A DNA stretch of 64,000 nt from contig OY969725.1 of NCBI GenBank assembly GCA_963702195.1, positions 2,480,001-2,544,000 on the forward strand. Direction: 5' to 3'. The notes under the pieces are model-generated. The model saw nothing but the letters and a program-made list of their open reading frames with translations. It had not been told where the DNA came from and did not search any database. Source of the DNA: AC-56 sp963702195 (lineage in GTDB: Bacteria > Actinomycetota > Thermoleophilia > Solirubrobacterales > 70-9). Position numbers and translations under genes: made by a program. Position 1 is the stretch's first letter. Every line of letters begins with the position of its first letter. Below, in pieces: positions 52,069-60,886 of the stretch.

Positions 52069-53255
52069 TCCGGCAGGAGCGGCACGGCGACACCCTGGTC
52101 GCGGCCCAGGAGCACTGCTCGAGTGACCGCGTCCGACCCGTACCGGTCGCGGATGTCGTCGAGGGCGGCGTCGAGGGCGCTCCGCCGGACGCGCTCGAAG
52201 GGAAGCGCCAGCTGAACCGCGTTCCCCTCGCCGAAGTTGCCGAGCGCGACGCCGACCAGAGTGATCCCGCGGCGCTCGATCATGGGCATCGCCGCGGCGA
52301 GGAGGCCCCGGGCCGTGGCCAGGATCGCGGGCGTCTCCGCGGTCGCGCAGGGCAGCGTGTGGGACCGGGTGGCTCGCGAGAAGTCGCCGAAGCGCAGGCG
52401 CAGGGTCACCGTGCGGCAAACGCGGCGGGCGGTTCGCATCCGGCGCGTCAGGCGATCCACCAGGCCGACCAGATCCGTGTCGAGCGCCTGGGCCGAGCGA
52501 GAGCCGCGGCCCAGCGCACGCTGGGCGCCCATCGAGCGGCGTCGCCGGCGGCCCCGCACCCGGCGCGGATCCCGGTTGTTGGCGAGGGCGTGAAGGTGGC
52601 GCCCGGCCGCGCGGCCCAGGATCGACACCATTCCCGCCTCGCCCAGGCGCGCCACCTGGCCCACGGTCACGAGCCCACGCTCGCGCAGCTTCCGAGCGGT
52701 CACCGGCCCCACCCCCCAGAGCCGCTCGACCGCGAGCGGATGCAGGAAGTCGAGCTCCCCACCGGCGGCGACCACGAGGAGCCCGTCGGGCTTGCCGGCC
52801 GCGCTCGCGACCTTGGCGAGGAACTTGGTGCTGGCCACTCCCACCGTGATCGGCAGGCCGACGTGGTCGCGGACCCGGCGGCGAAGCCCGGCCGCGATCT
52901 CAACGGGGGTGCCGGTGACGTGATCGAGCCCTCGGACGTCCAGAAAGGCCTCGTCGATCGAGAGCCCCTCCACGACCGGGCCGGTCTCCCGGAAGACCTC
53001 GAACACCGCCCTGCTCGCCTCCGTGTAGGCGGACATCCGAGGGGACACGACGGCGGCGTTGGGGCACAGGCGGCGCGCCTGCCGCCCGCCCATCGCAGTG
53101 CGCACGCCGTACGCCTGCGCCTCGTAGCTCGCGGCGAGGACCACGCCCCCGCCGACGATCACCGGGCGGCCGCGAAGGCCCGGGTCGTCGCGCTGCTCGA
53201 CCGAGGCGTAGAAGGCGTCGAGGTCGGCGTGAAGGATCCCCGCTTCACCGGACAC
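52065..53255 (-). CDS. dinB: DNA polymerase IV (Y family)
   Basis: Protein of 396 residues from GTG 53255. Catalytic motifs are LHADLDAFYASVEQ (metal Asp), the SYEAQAYGVRTAM segment and GLSIDEAFLDV (metal Asp-Glu). A helix-hairpin-helix thumb (ERLWGVGPVTARKLRERGL) and a little-finger domain with basic loops follow. It performs translesion synthesis. The C terminus lacks a clear beta-clamp QxxLxLF motif but ends with a hydrophobic tail. Confidence 0.93.
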   Translation of the reverse strand: MSGEAGILHADLDAFYASVEQRDDPGLRGRPVIVGGGVVLAASYEAQAYGVRTAMGGRQARRLCPNAAVVSPRMSAYTEASRAVFEVFRETGPVVEGLSIDEAFLDVRGLDHVTGTPVEIAAGLRRRVRDHVGLPITVGVASTKFLAKVASAAGKPDGLLVVAAGGELDFLHPLAVERLWGVGPVTARKLRERGLVTVGQVARLGEAGMVSILGRAAGRHLHALANNRDPRRVRGRRRRRSMGAQRALGRGSRSAQALDTDLVGLVDRLTRRMRTARRVCRTVTLRLRFGDFSRATRSHTLPCATAETPAILATARGLLAAAMPMIERRGITLVGVALGNFGEGNAVQLALPFERVRRSALDAALDDIRDRYGSDAVTRAVLLGRDQGVAVPLLPD

Positions 53256-53307
53256 GAACGCATGTTCGCATGCGGTCCTGACGGAAGCGGGCCTCGTGCC
53301 CCTTGCC

Positions 53308-53433
53308 TCAGGGCGCCGAGATCGACGGTGCGTCGATGGTGTTACCGCTCAGGAGAAAGACGAACGCGAGGATGATCCCGACGCCCAGCAGGACGCCGAG
53401 GACAACCCCGATCGCGATCTCCCACCAGAACAC
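53308..53433 (-). CDS. Small single-helix membrane protein
   Basis: A 41-residue frame from GTG 53433: an aromatic start (FWWEIAIG), one long membrane helix (VVLGVLLGVGIILAFVFLL) and a short polar tail SGNTIDAPSISAP. GAGGAG lies about 13 nt upstream, just past the stop of the CADD/TenA-like gene, so the two could be one operon. Function unknown. Too short for routine calling. Confidence 0.5.
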   Translation of the reverse strand: MFWWEIAIGVVLGVLLGVGIILAFVFLLSGNTIDAPSISAP

Positions 53434-53451
53434 GCCGGTGGCGAAGCTCCT

Positions 53452-54051
53452 CTAGACGCCGTCGAGCAGCCGCCAGTTGGCGCGGTACGCGCCCTCGGCG
53501 ACGGCGACGAGGCGATCCTCGTCGGCCTCGTCCGCGAGCTCGGCCAGGAGCTCCCGCGCCTGCGCCGCGTGCTCCGCATCGCGATTCTCGTGCACCCGGA
53601 AGTAGGCGGTGCCGTCGCCGTCGGTGAAGCCGTAGCTCGACAGGAGCCCCTCGCGCTTGACGCGTGAGATCTCCGGCTGCGCAGCCTCGATCGCGTAAAG
53701 GGTCACGAGCTGCGCCAGGGTGTCGGCGCCGCCGGTCCACTCCCTGACGCATTCGGCGGTCTCCGGGGTGGGCGCGGCGGTCTCCTCGCCGCCCGCCGCG
53801 TCGACGAAGCGGTCCCACAGCTCGACGTGCTCGCGCTCCTCGACCGCGTGCTCGGCGAGATCCGGCCGGCCGGCCGCGGCGCCCTCGCTGACATCCGCAA
53901 TCGCCTCCACGGCGTGCCGGTATTGACCCGAGTACTGAGCCAGCTCCTCGGGGGTCAGCTCGCCCGCGGTCCAGCGCTGATAGAACGGATGGCGGAGCAC
54001 GTCCCAGCGCTGCCGTGCGTTCTCGATTCGGTCCCAGATCGTCAACGTCAT
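53452..54051 (-). CDS. Heme-oxygenase-like diiron protein, CADD/TenA/PqqC superfamily
   Basis: Protein of 199 residues from ATG 54051, preceded by AGGAGG at 5 nt; the longer frame to 54219 is rejected. HPFYQRWTAGELTPEELAQY is a typical TenA/PqqC-fold opening. Likely metal ligands are in AVEEREHVELW, IEAAQPEIS and H-x3-D-x2-H (VHENRDAEH), which matches the spacing of the diiron ligands of chlamydial CADD. CADD makes p-aminobenzoate from its own Tyr; related proteins are diiron oxygenases. A thiaminase (TenA) role is less likely because of the metal ligand set. Confidence 0.8.
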   Translation of the reverse strand: MTLTIWDRIENARQRWDVLRHPFYQRWTAGELTPEELAQYSGQYRHAVEAIADVSEGAAAGRPDLAEHAVEEREHVELWDRFVDAAGGEETAAPTPETAECVREWTGGADTLAQLVTLYAIEAAQPEISRVKREGLLSSYGFTDGDGTAYFRVHENRDAEHAAQARELLAELADEADEDRLVAVAEGAYRANWRLLDGV

Positions 54052-54113
54052 GTGCTCCTCCTGATTAGGTTCTCGACCACCCGCCAGCCTGAAGCCAGCA
54101 CAATACCGGCGCC

Positions 54114-54947
54114 GTGCGCCCCGAAGCCATGGACATCGCCGTGCCGCCGTTCGCGCCGAGCCTCGAGTGGGTGGGCGCGGAGCCCCCGCCCGTGGAGCGA
54201 ATCTGCGCCCGCGGCCCACTCCTGGTGCACTTCATCGACGCCGCTCACCTCTCGAGCGTTCGCACGCTGCCATACCTGAGCGCGTGGCACGAGCGCTACT
54301 CGCCGCACGGACTGACGATCGTGGGCGTCAACTCGCCGCGCTTCCCGTTCACGGGTGAGCAGGCGAAGCTGGCGGCGGCACTGCGGCGGCTCGAAGTTCC
54401 CTTCCCCGTCGCCGTCGACGCCGAGTACCGAGCGTGGCACGACTACGGCTGTCAGGGCTGGCCGTCACTCTTCCTCTGGAGCCGTGGCGGGGCGCTCCGC
54501 TGGTTTCACTTCGGAGAGGGCGAGTACTCGGCGACCGAGGCCGCGATCGCCGACGAGCTCCTCGCGGTCTCCCCCGCCGTCGAGCTCCCGCCACCGCTCG
54601 AGCCACTGCGCCCCTCGGACGTGCCGGGCGCACTCGTCGCGCGGCCCACCGACGAGGTGCTCCCGGGCGGCTCGATCTCCGAGCCGTGGCGCGCGAGCGG
54701 CCCGGAGGACTCGCTCGTCATCCCCTACTCCGCCGGCGGCGTCTGGGCGACCGTCGACGGCGAGGGCAGGCTCACGGCCTCGCTCGACGGCGATGCCCCG
54801 GCGGAGATCAGGGTCGACGCGCCGGGCACCTACGAGATCGCCGCGCACGATCGAAACGAGACCCACCGGCTCTCGCTCTCCGCCTCGCCGATGGTGGCCG
54901 TGTACGCCGTCTCATTCCCGGCCGGCCTGCCGCCCGGCGACGGATGA
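54114..54947 (+). CDS. Thioredoxin-fold protein lacking the CxxC motif
   Basis: Protein of 277 residues from GTG 54114; ATG 54129 is the alternative. Residues about 10-150 fit a TlpA/redoxin fold (LLVHFIDAAHLSSVRTLPYL, LTIVGVNSPRFPFTGE, YGCQGWPSLFLWSRGG with cis-Pro). The usual W-C-x-x-C is replaced by HLSSV, so it cannot do disulfide exchange there. Residues about 200-277 form a beta-rich domain like the C-terminal domain of DipZ-type proteins. No signal peptide is seen. It overlaps the GHMP kinase gene by ATGA. Confidence 0.65.
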   Translation: MRPEAMDIAVPPFAPSLEWVGAEPPPVERICARGPLLVHFIDAAHLSSVRTLPYLSAWHERYSPHGLTIVGVNSPRFPFTGEQAKLAAALRRLEVPFPVAVDAEYRAWHDYGCQGWPSLFLWSRGGALRWFHFGEGEYSATEAAIADELLAVSPAVELPPPLEPLRPSDVPGALVARPTDEVLPGGSISEPWRASGPEDSLVIPYSAGGVWATVDGEGRLTASLDGDAPAEIRVDAPGTYEIAAHDRNETHRLSLSASPMVAVYAVSFPAGLPPGDG

Positions 54948-55873
54948 GCGGCGCCCGCGGAACCGCCTACGCCCGCGCGGCCCTTCTCGGGAACCCCTCC
55001 GACGGCTACGGCGGACGGACGATCAGCTTCACCTTCCGGAACTTCGCCGCCGAGGTCGAGGTCGAGGTCGCCGCGCGGCCCGACGTCCAGCCCGCCGCGG
55101 GGCGGCCGCTCCTCGAGGCGACGCTGGCGGCCTTCCGCCGCCACGTCGAGGCGGGCGGGGTCGCGATCGGAGAACCGCCGCTCGCGTTCGGGTGGCGGAC
55201 GACGATCCCCCGCGAGGTCGGCCTGGGCGGCTCGAGCGCGATCGTTGTCGCGGCGCTCCGCGCCCTGTGCTCGCTCTACGACGTGTCGATCCCCCTCGAG
55301 GCCCTCCCGGCGCTGGCGCTGTCCGTCGAGAGGGAGGGCCTCGGAATCGAGGCTGGTCTCCAGGACCGGGTCGCGCAGACATACGAGGGCCTCACGTACA
55401 TGGACTTCGGCCACGGCGTCTACGAGGAGCTCGATCCCGAGCTCCTGCCGCCGCTCCTCGTCGCCTACGAGGCTCGCGCCGCGGAGGCGTCGTCGCGGCC
55501 TCACGGCGACCTGCGCGAGCGCTACGAGCGCGGGAGCCCGCAGGTGGTCAGCACGATGGACGAGATCGCCGACCTCGCGCTTCGGGGGCGGGAATGTCTG
55601 CTGGCCGGCGACCACGAGGGTCTGCGTCGGACGCTGGACCGGAACTTCGACGCGAGGCTACGGCTCTACCCGCTGAACCCCAGTCACGTGCGCCTGGTGG
55701 AGCTCGCGCGCTCTCTCGGAGCGAGCGCGAACTACGCGGGCTCGGGCGGCGCCGTCGTGGCCGTCCCGGACGAGGGCACCAGCGCGCAGGACCTTCTCAG
55801 CGGCTTCGAGAACGCCGGGTGCGGTGCGGTGATCCCGGTCGTCAGCTCGCGCGGTCGGCCAGCGCGGCCCTGA
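54944..55873 (+). CDS. GHMP kinase, glucuronokinase-like
   Basis: Protein of 309 residues from ATG 54944, coupled by ATGA to the upstream gene. The N terminus ARAALLGNPSDGYGGRTISF resembles plant glucuronokinase (LLGNPSD...GRTIS), and the ATP loop is PREVGLGGSSAIVVAAL. The C-terminal GHMP motif is ASANYAGSGGAVVAV. It would phosphorylate a sugar, possibly glucuronate to its 1-phosphate, feeding UDP-uronate for glycans. Substrate is inferred; galacto- or heptose kinases are alternatives. The end overlaps convergent ispH by 32 bp. Confidence 0.75.
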   Translation: MSGARGTAYARAALLGNPSDGYGGRTISFTFRNFAAEVEVEVAARPDVQPAAGRPLLEATLAAFRRHVEAGGVAIGEPPLAFGWRTTIPREVGLGGSSAIVVAALRALCSLYDVSIPLEALPALALSVEREGLGIEAGLQDRVAQTYEGLTYMDFGHGVYEELDPELLPPLLVAYEARAAEASSRPHGDLRERYERGSPQVVSTMDEIADLALRGRECLLAGDHEGLRRTLDRNFDARLRLYPLNPSHVRLVELARSLGASANYAGSGGAVVAVPDEGTSAQDLLSGFENAGCGAVIPVVSSRGRPARP

Positions 55874-56825
55874 TCTCGCGGGGGAGCATGAAGCGGACGT
55901 CCTCGTCGACGGTGCGGACCTCGGACACGTCCTCGGTCCCGCGATCGCGGAAGAAGTCGACGAGCTCCTCTACAAGCTCCTCCGGCGCGCTCGCGCCCGA
56001 CGTGATTCCGAGCGTCTCGACCCCCTCGAGCCACTCCTCGCGCACCTGAAGCGAGTTGTCGATCAGATGGGAGGCGGCCCCGCACTCGCGGGCCACCTCC
56101 ACCAGCCGGTTCGAGTTCGACGAGTTCGCCGAGCCGATCACCAGCACCAGATCGCACTCGCCGGCGAGCTCCTTGACCGAGATCTGGCGGTTGGTGGTCG
56201 CGTAACAGATGTCGTCGGACTTGGGGCCGACGATGTTGGGGAACTTCTGCTTGAGGCGCTCGATGATCCCTGAGGTCTCGTCCAACGAGAGGGTCGTCTG
56301 GGTGATGAAGGCGACGTGGTCGGGGTCGACGAGCTCGAGCTCGTCGACCGCCTCCGCGGACTCGACCAGCACGATGTTGTCAGGAGCCTCGCCGGTGGTG
56401 CCCTCGACCTCCTCGTGGCCCTCGTGGCCGACGAGGATGATCGTGTAGCCCTGCTCGGCGAACTTGCGCGCCTCGACGTGGACCTTGGTCACGAGCGGGC
56501 AGGTGGCGTCGATCGTGTGGAGCTCGCGCGCCCTGGCGTTCTCCTGCACGCTCGGAGCGACACCGTGGGCGGAGAACACGACCACCTCGCCCTCCGGCAC
56601 CTCGGTCTCCTCCTCGACGAAGATGGCGCCCCGCTTGGCCAGCTGCTTGACGACATGCTTGTTGTGGACGATCTCCTTGCGCACGTAGACCGGCGCGCCG
56701 TGGATCTCGAGCGCCTGCTCAACCGCCTGCACGGCACGGTCGACGCCGGCGCAATACCCGCGCGGCGCCGCGAGCAGGATGCGCTTCGGCGCGGAAACGG
56801 CAGGGGCTTCGGCAGCGGCCGCCAT
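55842..56825 (-). CDS. ispH: IspH, 4-hydroxy-3-methylbut-2-enyl diphosphate reductase
   Basis: Protein of 327 residues from ATG 56825; TTG 56834 is three codons upstream. The [4Fe-4S] Cys are in PRGYCAGVDRAVQ, IDATCPLVTKVH and DDICYATTNRQ. VFSAHGVAPSV and TQTTLSLDET are also family-typical. It makes IPP and DMAPP in the last step of the MEP pathway and depends on Fe-S clusters from the SUF system encoded nearby. Length is normal. Confidence 0.96.
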   Translation of the reverse strand: MAAAAEAPAVSAPKRILLAAPRGYCAGVDRAVQAVEQALEIHGAPVYVRKEIVHNKHVVKQLAKRGAIFVEEETEVPEGEVVVFSAHGVAPSVQENARARELHTIDATCPLVTKVHVEARKFAEQGYTIILVGHEGHEEVEGTTGEAPDNIVLVESAEAVDELELVDPDHVAFITQTTLSLDETSGIIERLKQKFPNIVGPKSDDICYATTNRQISVKELAGECDLVLVIGSANSSNSNRLVEVARECGAASHLIDNSLQVREEWLEGVETLGITSGASAPEELVEELVDFFRDRGTEDVSEVRTVDEDVRFMLPREIRAALADRAS

Positions 56826-56874
56826 GGACGACAAAGGGTACCGGCGGCCCCGCTCCGGCTAGTGCGGCGGGGCA

Positions 56875-57780
56875 CTAGCGCCGGCGGATCGCGGGCAGCG
56901 CGGCGAGGGCCGGAGCACCCGCCTCGCCCAGGCTCTGGGCGCAGACGTGCGAGAGGTCGTCGCGTCGCGTGTGCCACCAGGCACCGGGCGAGGGACCCGG
57001 CCCGTAGTCGAAGTCGATGAGGTCCGCCGCGGGGACGCCCGCCTGAAGGAACGGCGTGTGGTCGTCGAGGGTGCCCTCCGCCTCGCCGGTGAACGGCGCG
57101 CTCGAGCCCGACGGGCTGCGGGCCGCCGCCGAGTCCGCGAACAGCCGGTAGAGGCCGGGGTCTGAGTTCGCCTCACGCGGCACGTGGAGGTCGCAGTCGC
57201 CGACCATGTCGAAGAGCACCATCGCCCTGATCTGGCCGAGTGGCGGCGCCCCCTGAGCCCCGCCGCGGCGCGCGTAGCGAACGAACTGGCCGCTGCCCCG
57301 GTCCCCGCCCCTGTTAAACGACGTCCCACGTGGTGACTCCTCGGCGTCGAACAGCACGAGGTCCATCGAGGGACCGTCGAGGCGCGGCGGCAGGTCGCGT
57401 GCGAGCTCCAGCACCACGGCCACCCCCGACGCTCCGTCGTTCGCGCCGACGAACCCCGGGACGTTCTTGGTGTCGTAATGAGCCCCCACGACGACCGTGC
57501 CCGGCTGCCTGCCCGGAATGCGGGCGACCACGTTGCGGTAGGGCCGCTGGACCGTGACGTCCCGCAGGCCGGCCACATGCAGCCGCCGGACGATGAGCCG
57601 AACCTCGCGCCGGGCGCCCGCGGACCCCGTGGGACGCGGCCCGATGGCGACCTGGGCGCGGAGGTCGCGGAAGGCACGTTGGGCGTCGAACCGGGAGGCG
57701 CCCTCCGGGGGCTGCGACCTCCGCTGGGCCGTGCCGGCGCCGCCCGAGCCGCATGCGGCCAGGAAGCAGGCCGTTGCCAC
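56875..57780 (-). CDS. M28-family metallopeptidase, probable lipoprotein
   Basis: About 301 residues from GTG 57780. Zinc ligands and catalysis: VVGAHYDTKN (His, Asp), GANDGASGVAV (Asp), LFDAEE (general base and ligand Glu), DMVGDCDLHV (Asp) and DDHTPFLQAGVPAADLIDF (His). FLAACGSGG at residues 6-14 is a lipobox with Cys 10. The signal peptide from GTG 57780 is too short, and upstream in-frame codons (RSTRNAFLLAAVV) would complete it, but no standard start is found before a TAG. The start is therefore unresolved. Extracellular aminopeptidase activity is inferred. Confidence 0.8.
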   Translation of the reverse strand: MATACFLAACGSGGAGTAQRRSQPPEGASRFDAQRAFRDLRAQVAIGPRPTGSAGARREVRLIVRRLHVAGLRDVTVQRPYRNVVARIPGRQPGTVVVGAHYDTKNVPGFVGANDGASGVAVVLELARDLPPRLDGPSMDLVLFDAEESPRGTSFNRGGDRGSGQFVRYARRGGAQGAPPLGQIRAMVLFDMVGDCDLHVPREANSDPGLYRLFADSAAARSPSGSSAPFTGEAEGTLDDHTPFLQAGVPAADLIDFDYGPGPSPGAWWHTRRDDLSHVCAQSLGEAGAPALAALPAIRRR

Positions 57781-57832
57781 GACGGCCGCCAGCAGAAAGG
57801 CGTTGCGAGTGGAACGTTCCCCTACGGCCGAC

Positions 57833-57838
57833 TAGGGT
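57833..57838 (+). promoter_or_regulatory. -10 hexamer of probable leaderless WS/DGAT gene
   Basis: TAGGGT lies exactly 7 nt before ATG 57846, with no ribosome-binding site between. Confidence 0.4.
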
Positions 57839-57845
57839 AATCGCC

Positions 57846-59279
57846 ATGGCCCCGCAGCATCTCGACCGCCTGAGCTCCACCGACGTCTCGTTCCTCACCA
57901 ACGAGAGCTCGTCGAGCCACATGCACGTGGGCGCGATCATGATCTTCGAAGGCCCCGCGCCAGGCTACGAGGCCCTCCTGGATCACATCGAAAACCGCGT
58001 CCAGCTGGTGCCGCGCTTCCGCCAGAAGCTGGCCTATCCGCCGGCGCAGACGGGCCGTCCCTTCTGGGTCGACGATCCCAACCTCAACCTCTCCTACCAC
58101 GTCCGGCACTCGGCGCTTCCCGCCCCCGGCTCCGAGGAGCAGCTGCGGCGGATGGCAGCACGCGTCTTCTCCCAGCAGCTCGACCGGTCGAAGCCGCTGT
58201 GGGAGCTGTGGCTGGTTCAGGGCCTGACGCGAAACCGCTTCGCGCTCCTGACCAAGACCCACCATGCGGTGGTCGACGGGATCTCGGGCGTCGACATCGC
58301 CACCGTCCTGTTCGACCTCAACCCGGTCCCCGAGCCGGCCCCCGCCGACGACTGGACGCCCCATCCCGAGCCATCGGCCGCCACGCTGCTGGCGAAGGGC
58401 GTCGAAGACGTCGCCCAGGCCCCGGTGCGAGCCGTCCGCCGCCTCGAGCGGGCGGTCCAACATCCCGAGAGCGCGGTCCGGCAGGTCCGCGACGCGGTGG
58501 AGGCCGTGAGCGAGGTGGGATGGAACTTCGCCAACCCGGCCCCGAAGGTGCCGCTGAACGTCGAGATCGGCTCGCATCGCCGCTTCGCTTGGGTCAGGAG
58601 CGACCTGGACCGCTTCAAGCGGGTCAAGGACGCACTCGGGGGCACGGTCAACGACGTCGTGCTCGCGGTGGTGGCAGGCGCCCTGCGTGAGTGGCTGCGG
58701 GGCCGAGGCATCCGCACCGAGGGGCTCGAGCTGCGCGCCCAGGTCCCGGTGAGCATTAGAGCCTCCGACGAGCACGGGCAGCTGGGCAATCGCCTCGCGG
58801 TCATGCGGGCCCCCCTCCCGGTCTACATCGCCGACCCAATCCGTCGTCTCGAGTGGGTGAGCCAGGCGATGAAGGGACTGAAGCAGTCCAAGCAGGCGCT
58901 CGGGGCCGAAGTGATCTCCCGGTTCAACGACTTCGCGCCGCCGACGCTCCTGGCGCAGGCGGCCAGGATCAACTTCTCCACGCGCCTCTTCAACCTGACG
59001 GTGACGAACGTCCCCGGCCCCCAGGTCCCGCTCTACGTCCTGGGGCGCGAGCTCGAGGACATCTTCCCGATCGGCTTCCTGCCGCCCAACCAGGCGCTCT
59101 TCGTGGCGATCATGAGCTACAACGGCGGCGTCAACTTCGGGCTGCTCGCCGACTACGACGCGATGGACGACGTGGACGTGATCGCCTCCGGCATCGAGAC
59201 CGCAATCGCCGAGCTGGTCGATGCGGCCGCCACGGCCTCGGAGCACACGGTGGACGCCGAGCGTGCGACCAGCCAGTAG
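57846..59279 (+). CDS. Wax ester synthase/diacylglycerol acyltransferase (WS/DGAT)
   Basis: Protein of 477 residues from ATG 57846, a usual length for the family. The N terminus has HLDRLSSTDVSFLTNES and the acyltransferase catalytic motif HHxxxDG is TKTHHAVVDGISGVD (about residues 138-152). NDVVLAVVAGALREWL and NVPGPQVPLYVLGRELEDIF are conserved C-terminal blocks. It makes triacylglycerols or wax esters from acyl-CoA and diacylglycerol or alcohols. Common in actinobacteria. Confidence 0.93.
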   Translation: MAPQHLDRLSSTDVSFLTNESSSSHMHVGAIMIFEGPAPGYEALLDHIENRVQLVPRFRQKLAYPPAQTGRPFWVDDPNLNLSYHVRHSALPAPGSEEQLRRMAARVFSQQLDRSKPLWELWLVQGLTRNRFALLTKTHHAVVDGISGVDIATVLFDLNPVPEPAPADDWTPHPEPSAATLLAKGVEDVAQAPVRAVRRLERAVQHPESAVRQVRDAVEAVSEVGWNFANPAPKVPLNVEIGSHRRFAWVRSDLDRFKRVKDALGGTVNDVVLAVVAGALREWLRGRGIRTEGLELRAQVPVSIRASDEHGQLGNRLAVMRAPLPVYIADPIRRLEWVSQAMKGLKQSKQALGAEVISRFNDFAPPTLLAQAARINFSTRLFNLTVTNVPGPQVPLYVLGRELEDIFPIGFLPPNQALFVAIMSYNGGVNFGLLADYDAMDDVDVIASGIETAIAELVDAAATASEHTVDAERATSQ

Positions 59280-59297
59280 GAATTCCCCGCTCAGGCG

Positions 59298-59303
59298 TAC
59301 TAT
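59298..59303 (+). promoter_or_regulatory. -10 hexamer of probable leaderless small gene
   Basis: TACTAT lies exactly 7 nt before ATG 59311 without a ribosome-binding site. Confidence 0.45.
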
Positions 59304-59310
59304 TTGACCG

Positions 59311-59586
59311 ATGAGCGACGAGGGCTCCGACATCACGCAGACGACGCAGTTCCACTACCACCTCGAACTGACCCCCGCGCAGCTCAAGATCACCCACACT
59401 GCGCTGCGCTCGCTCCTCGACGACTTCGGCCACGACGAGCCCGACGTCGTCAGGGTCATCCACGAGATCCTCGAGAAGCTCCCGGACCAGCACGCGATCC
59501 GTGCGATCCAGCTCGACGAGCACGTCGAGAAGCAGCTCCAGTCGAGCGAGGCGGACGGCGACGACCCGCCGCCCAGCGCCGCCTAG
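59311..59586 (+). CDS. Small conserved-type hypothetical protein
   Basis: A 91-residue soluble acidic protein. It has FHYHLELTPAQLKITHTALR, a helical middle (LLDDFGHDEPDVVRVIHEIL) and LPDQHAIRAIQLDEHVEKQL, ending in an acidic Pro-rich tail. Composition and the promoter just before it support a real gene. No family recognised; a role in protein interaction is only a guess. It stands between the WS/DGAT and a drug/metabolite transporter. Confidence 0.75.
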   Translation: MSDEGSDITQTTQFHYHLELTPAQLKITHTALRSLLDDFGHDEPDVVRVIHEILEKLPDQHAIRAIQLDEHVEKQLQSSEADGDDPPPSAA

Positions 59587-59603
59587 CGGCGAAGCCCGCC
59601 CCC

Positions 59604-59609
59604 TATCCT
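59604..59609 (+). promoter_or_regulatory. -10 hexamer of probable leaderless transporter gene
   Basis: TATCCT lies 6 nt before ATG 59616 without a ribosome-binding site. Confidence 0.35.
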
Positions 59610-59615
59610 CGCCCG

Positions 59616-60491
59616 ATGAGCTTGTCGGTCGAAGTCGGCCTGCTCGCAGCGCTGGCGACCGCGTTTGCCTCGGTCGTCGGCTTCCTCTACAAGCAGCGAG
59701 GCGCCGTCGAATCCCCGCAGGTGGAGCTGCGCCGCCCGGTCCGCACCTCGCTGGCCCTGTTTCGCTCCCGTTGGTACCTGCTCGGCCTCGCGGTCGCGAT
59801 GGGCTCCTGGGGACTGCACGTGACCGCGCTCTCGCTGGCACCGATCTCCCTGGTGCAGTCGGTGATCGCGGGCGGGCTCGTGCTCCTGACGGTGACGGCG
59901 CATGGCCTCTTCGAGCACCAGGTCACGCGGCGCGAGTGGATCGGCGTCGCCCTGGCCGCGCTCGGCCTCGCCTTCCTGTCCGCGACGATCGGCGGGACGA
60001 GCGACGGCGCCTACTCGGCCTATGACGCCAGCCGGCTGTGGCCGTGGGTGGGCGGGCTCGCGGTGGCGGCCGTTGCGGTCGCCGCCGCCAGTCGCGACCG
60101 CGCACACGAGGGAGTGATCCTCGGGGCATCGGCCGGGCTGTTCTGGGCGGCATCGGACACCTCGATCAAGGCGCTGACGGACCACCTGTCGGACGGCGCC
60201 GGCGCCGTGCTGCTCAACCCGCTGGCGGCGGTCGTCGCGCTCGCCTCGTTCGCCGGCCTCGCGGTGTCGGCACGCAGCCTGCAGATCGGCAAGGCGGTTC
60301 CGGTGATCGCGGTCACGAGCGTGGCGGCGAACCTGTTCACGATCGCGGCGGGCCCGATCGTGTTCGGCGAACCGATGCCGGATACGTCACTCGGGGTGAT
60401 CACCCGCGTGCTGGCGTTCGCCCTCGTGATCTCGGCCGCGGCGCTCACTCCGGCCCCGGTGCGGGCCGCCGAGCCCGACGCGGCCGCCTAG
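59616..60491 (+). CDS. EamA/DMT-superfamily transporter
   Basis: Integral membrane protein of 291 residues from ATG 59616, with nine or ten helices in two related halves (VEVGLLAALATAFASVVGF, GSWGLHVTALSLAPISLVQS, then GVILGASAGLFWAASDTSIK, VIAVTSVAANLFTIAAGPIV). The Pro-Ile-Ser-Leu-Val-Gln-Ser and Val-Phe-Gly-Glu-Pro segments are typical of drug/metabolite transporters. The substrate is unknown. Confidence 0.82.
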   Translation: MSLSVEVGLLAALATAFASVVGFLYKQRGAVESPQVELRRPVRTSLALFRSRWYLLGLAVAMGSWGLHVTALSLAPISLVQSVIAGGLVLLTVTAHGLFEHQVTRREWIGVALAALGLAFLSATIGGTSDGAYSAYDASRLWPWVGGLAVAAVAVAAASRDRAHEGVILGASAGLFWAASDTSIKALTDHLSDGAGAVLLNPLAAVVALASFAGLAVSARSLQIGKAVPVIAVTSVAANLFTIAAGPIVFGEPMPDTSLGVITRVLAFALVISAAALTPAPVRAAEPDAAA

Positions 60492-60712
60492 TACCCCAGC
60501 GCGAACTTCGCGTCCTCGGACATCATGTCCGCCCCAGGCAAGCGAGTCCACTGCCGCGGGCGGCGCTCAGGCACCAGGACGTGATGTGAGTTCCCCCGGA
60601 AGTCGTGAGTTGGGTGCATCGTCGGGTGCATCACGGCGTAAGCGGAAGCCTCCGCCCAAGATGCCGCGAACCTAGGCTCGATCGCCCGCACCGGCCTCAT
60701 CCGAGTGCTGGG

Positions 60713-60736
60713 TTCACGCGTGGCTGTCGCATAAAC
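60713..60736 (+). repeat. Dispersed short repeat, copy 1
   Basis: A 24-bp unit with core GGCTGTCGCATAAAC preceded by TTCACGCGT. Similarity to copy 2 continues a further 20 bp (GGCG-A-T pattern). Four copies occur in the last 3.3 kb and nowhere else that I could see. Confidence 0.6.
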
Positions 60737-60886
60737 CCAACCCGGGGCGATAGGAGCCGATCTCCGCACGGGTTAACACTCCGGACAACGTCGGCCTCGT
60801 CCACCAGGTGCGCGTCCTGCAGGCCGGCTGCCCGGTCGATCCAGTCGCTATCTGAGCCTCGTTAGGGGTGCATGTCGCGAGGACCC

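Noticed and set aside
60488..60769. 93-codon minus-strand frame in the intergenic region
   Set aside because: Part of its sequence is the dispersed repeat translated backwards, the remainder shows no family, and there is no start signal.
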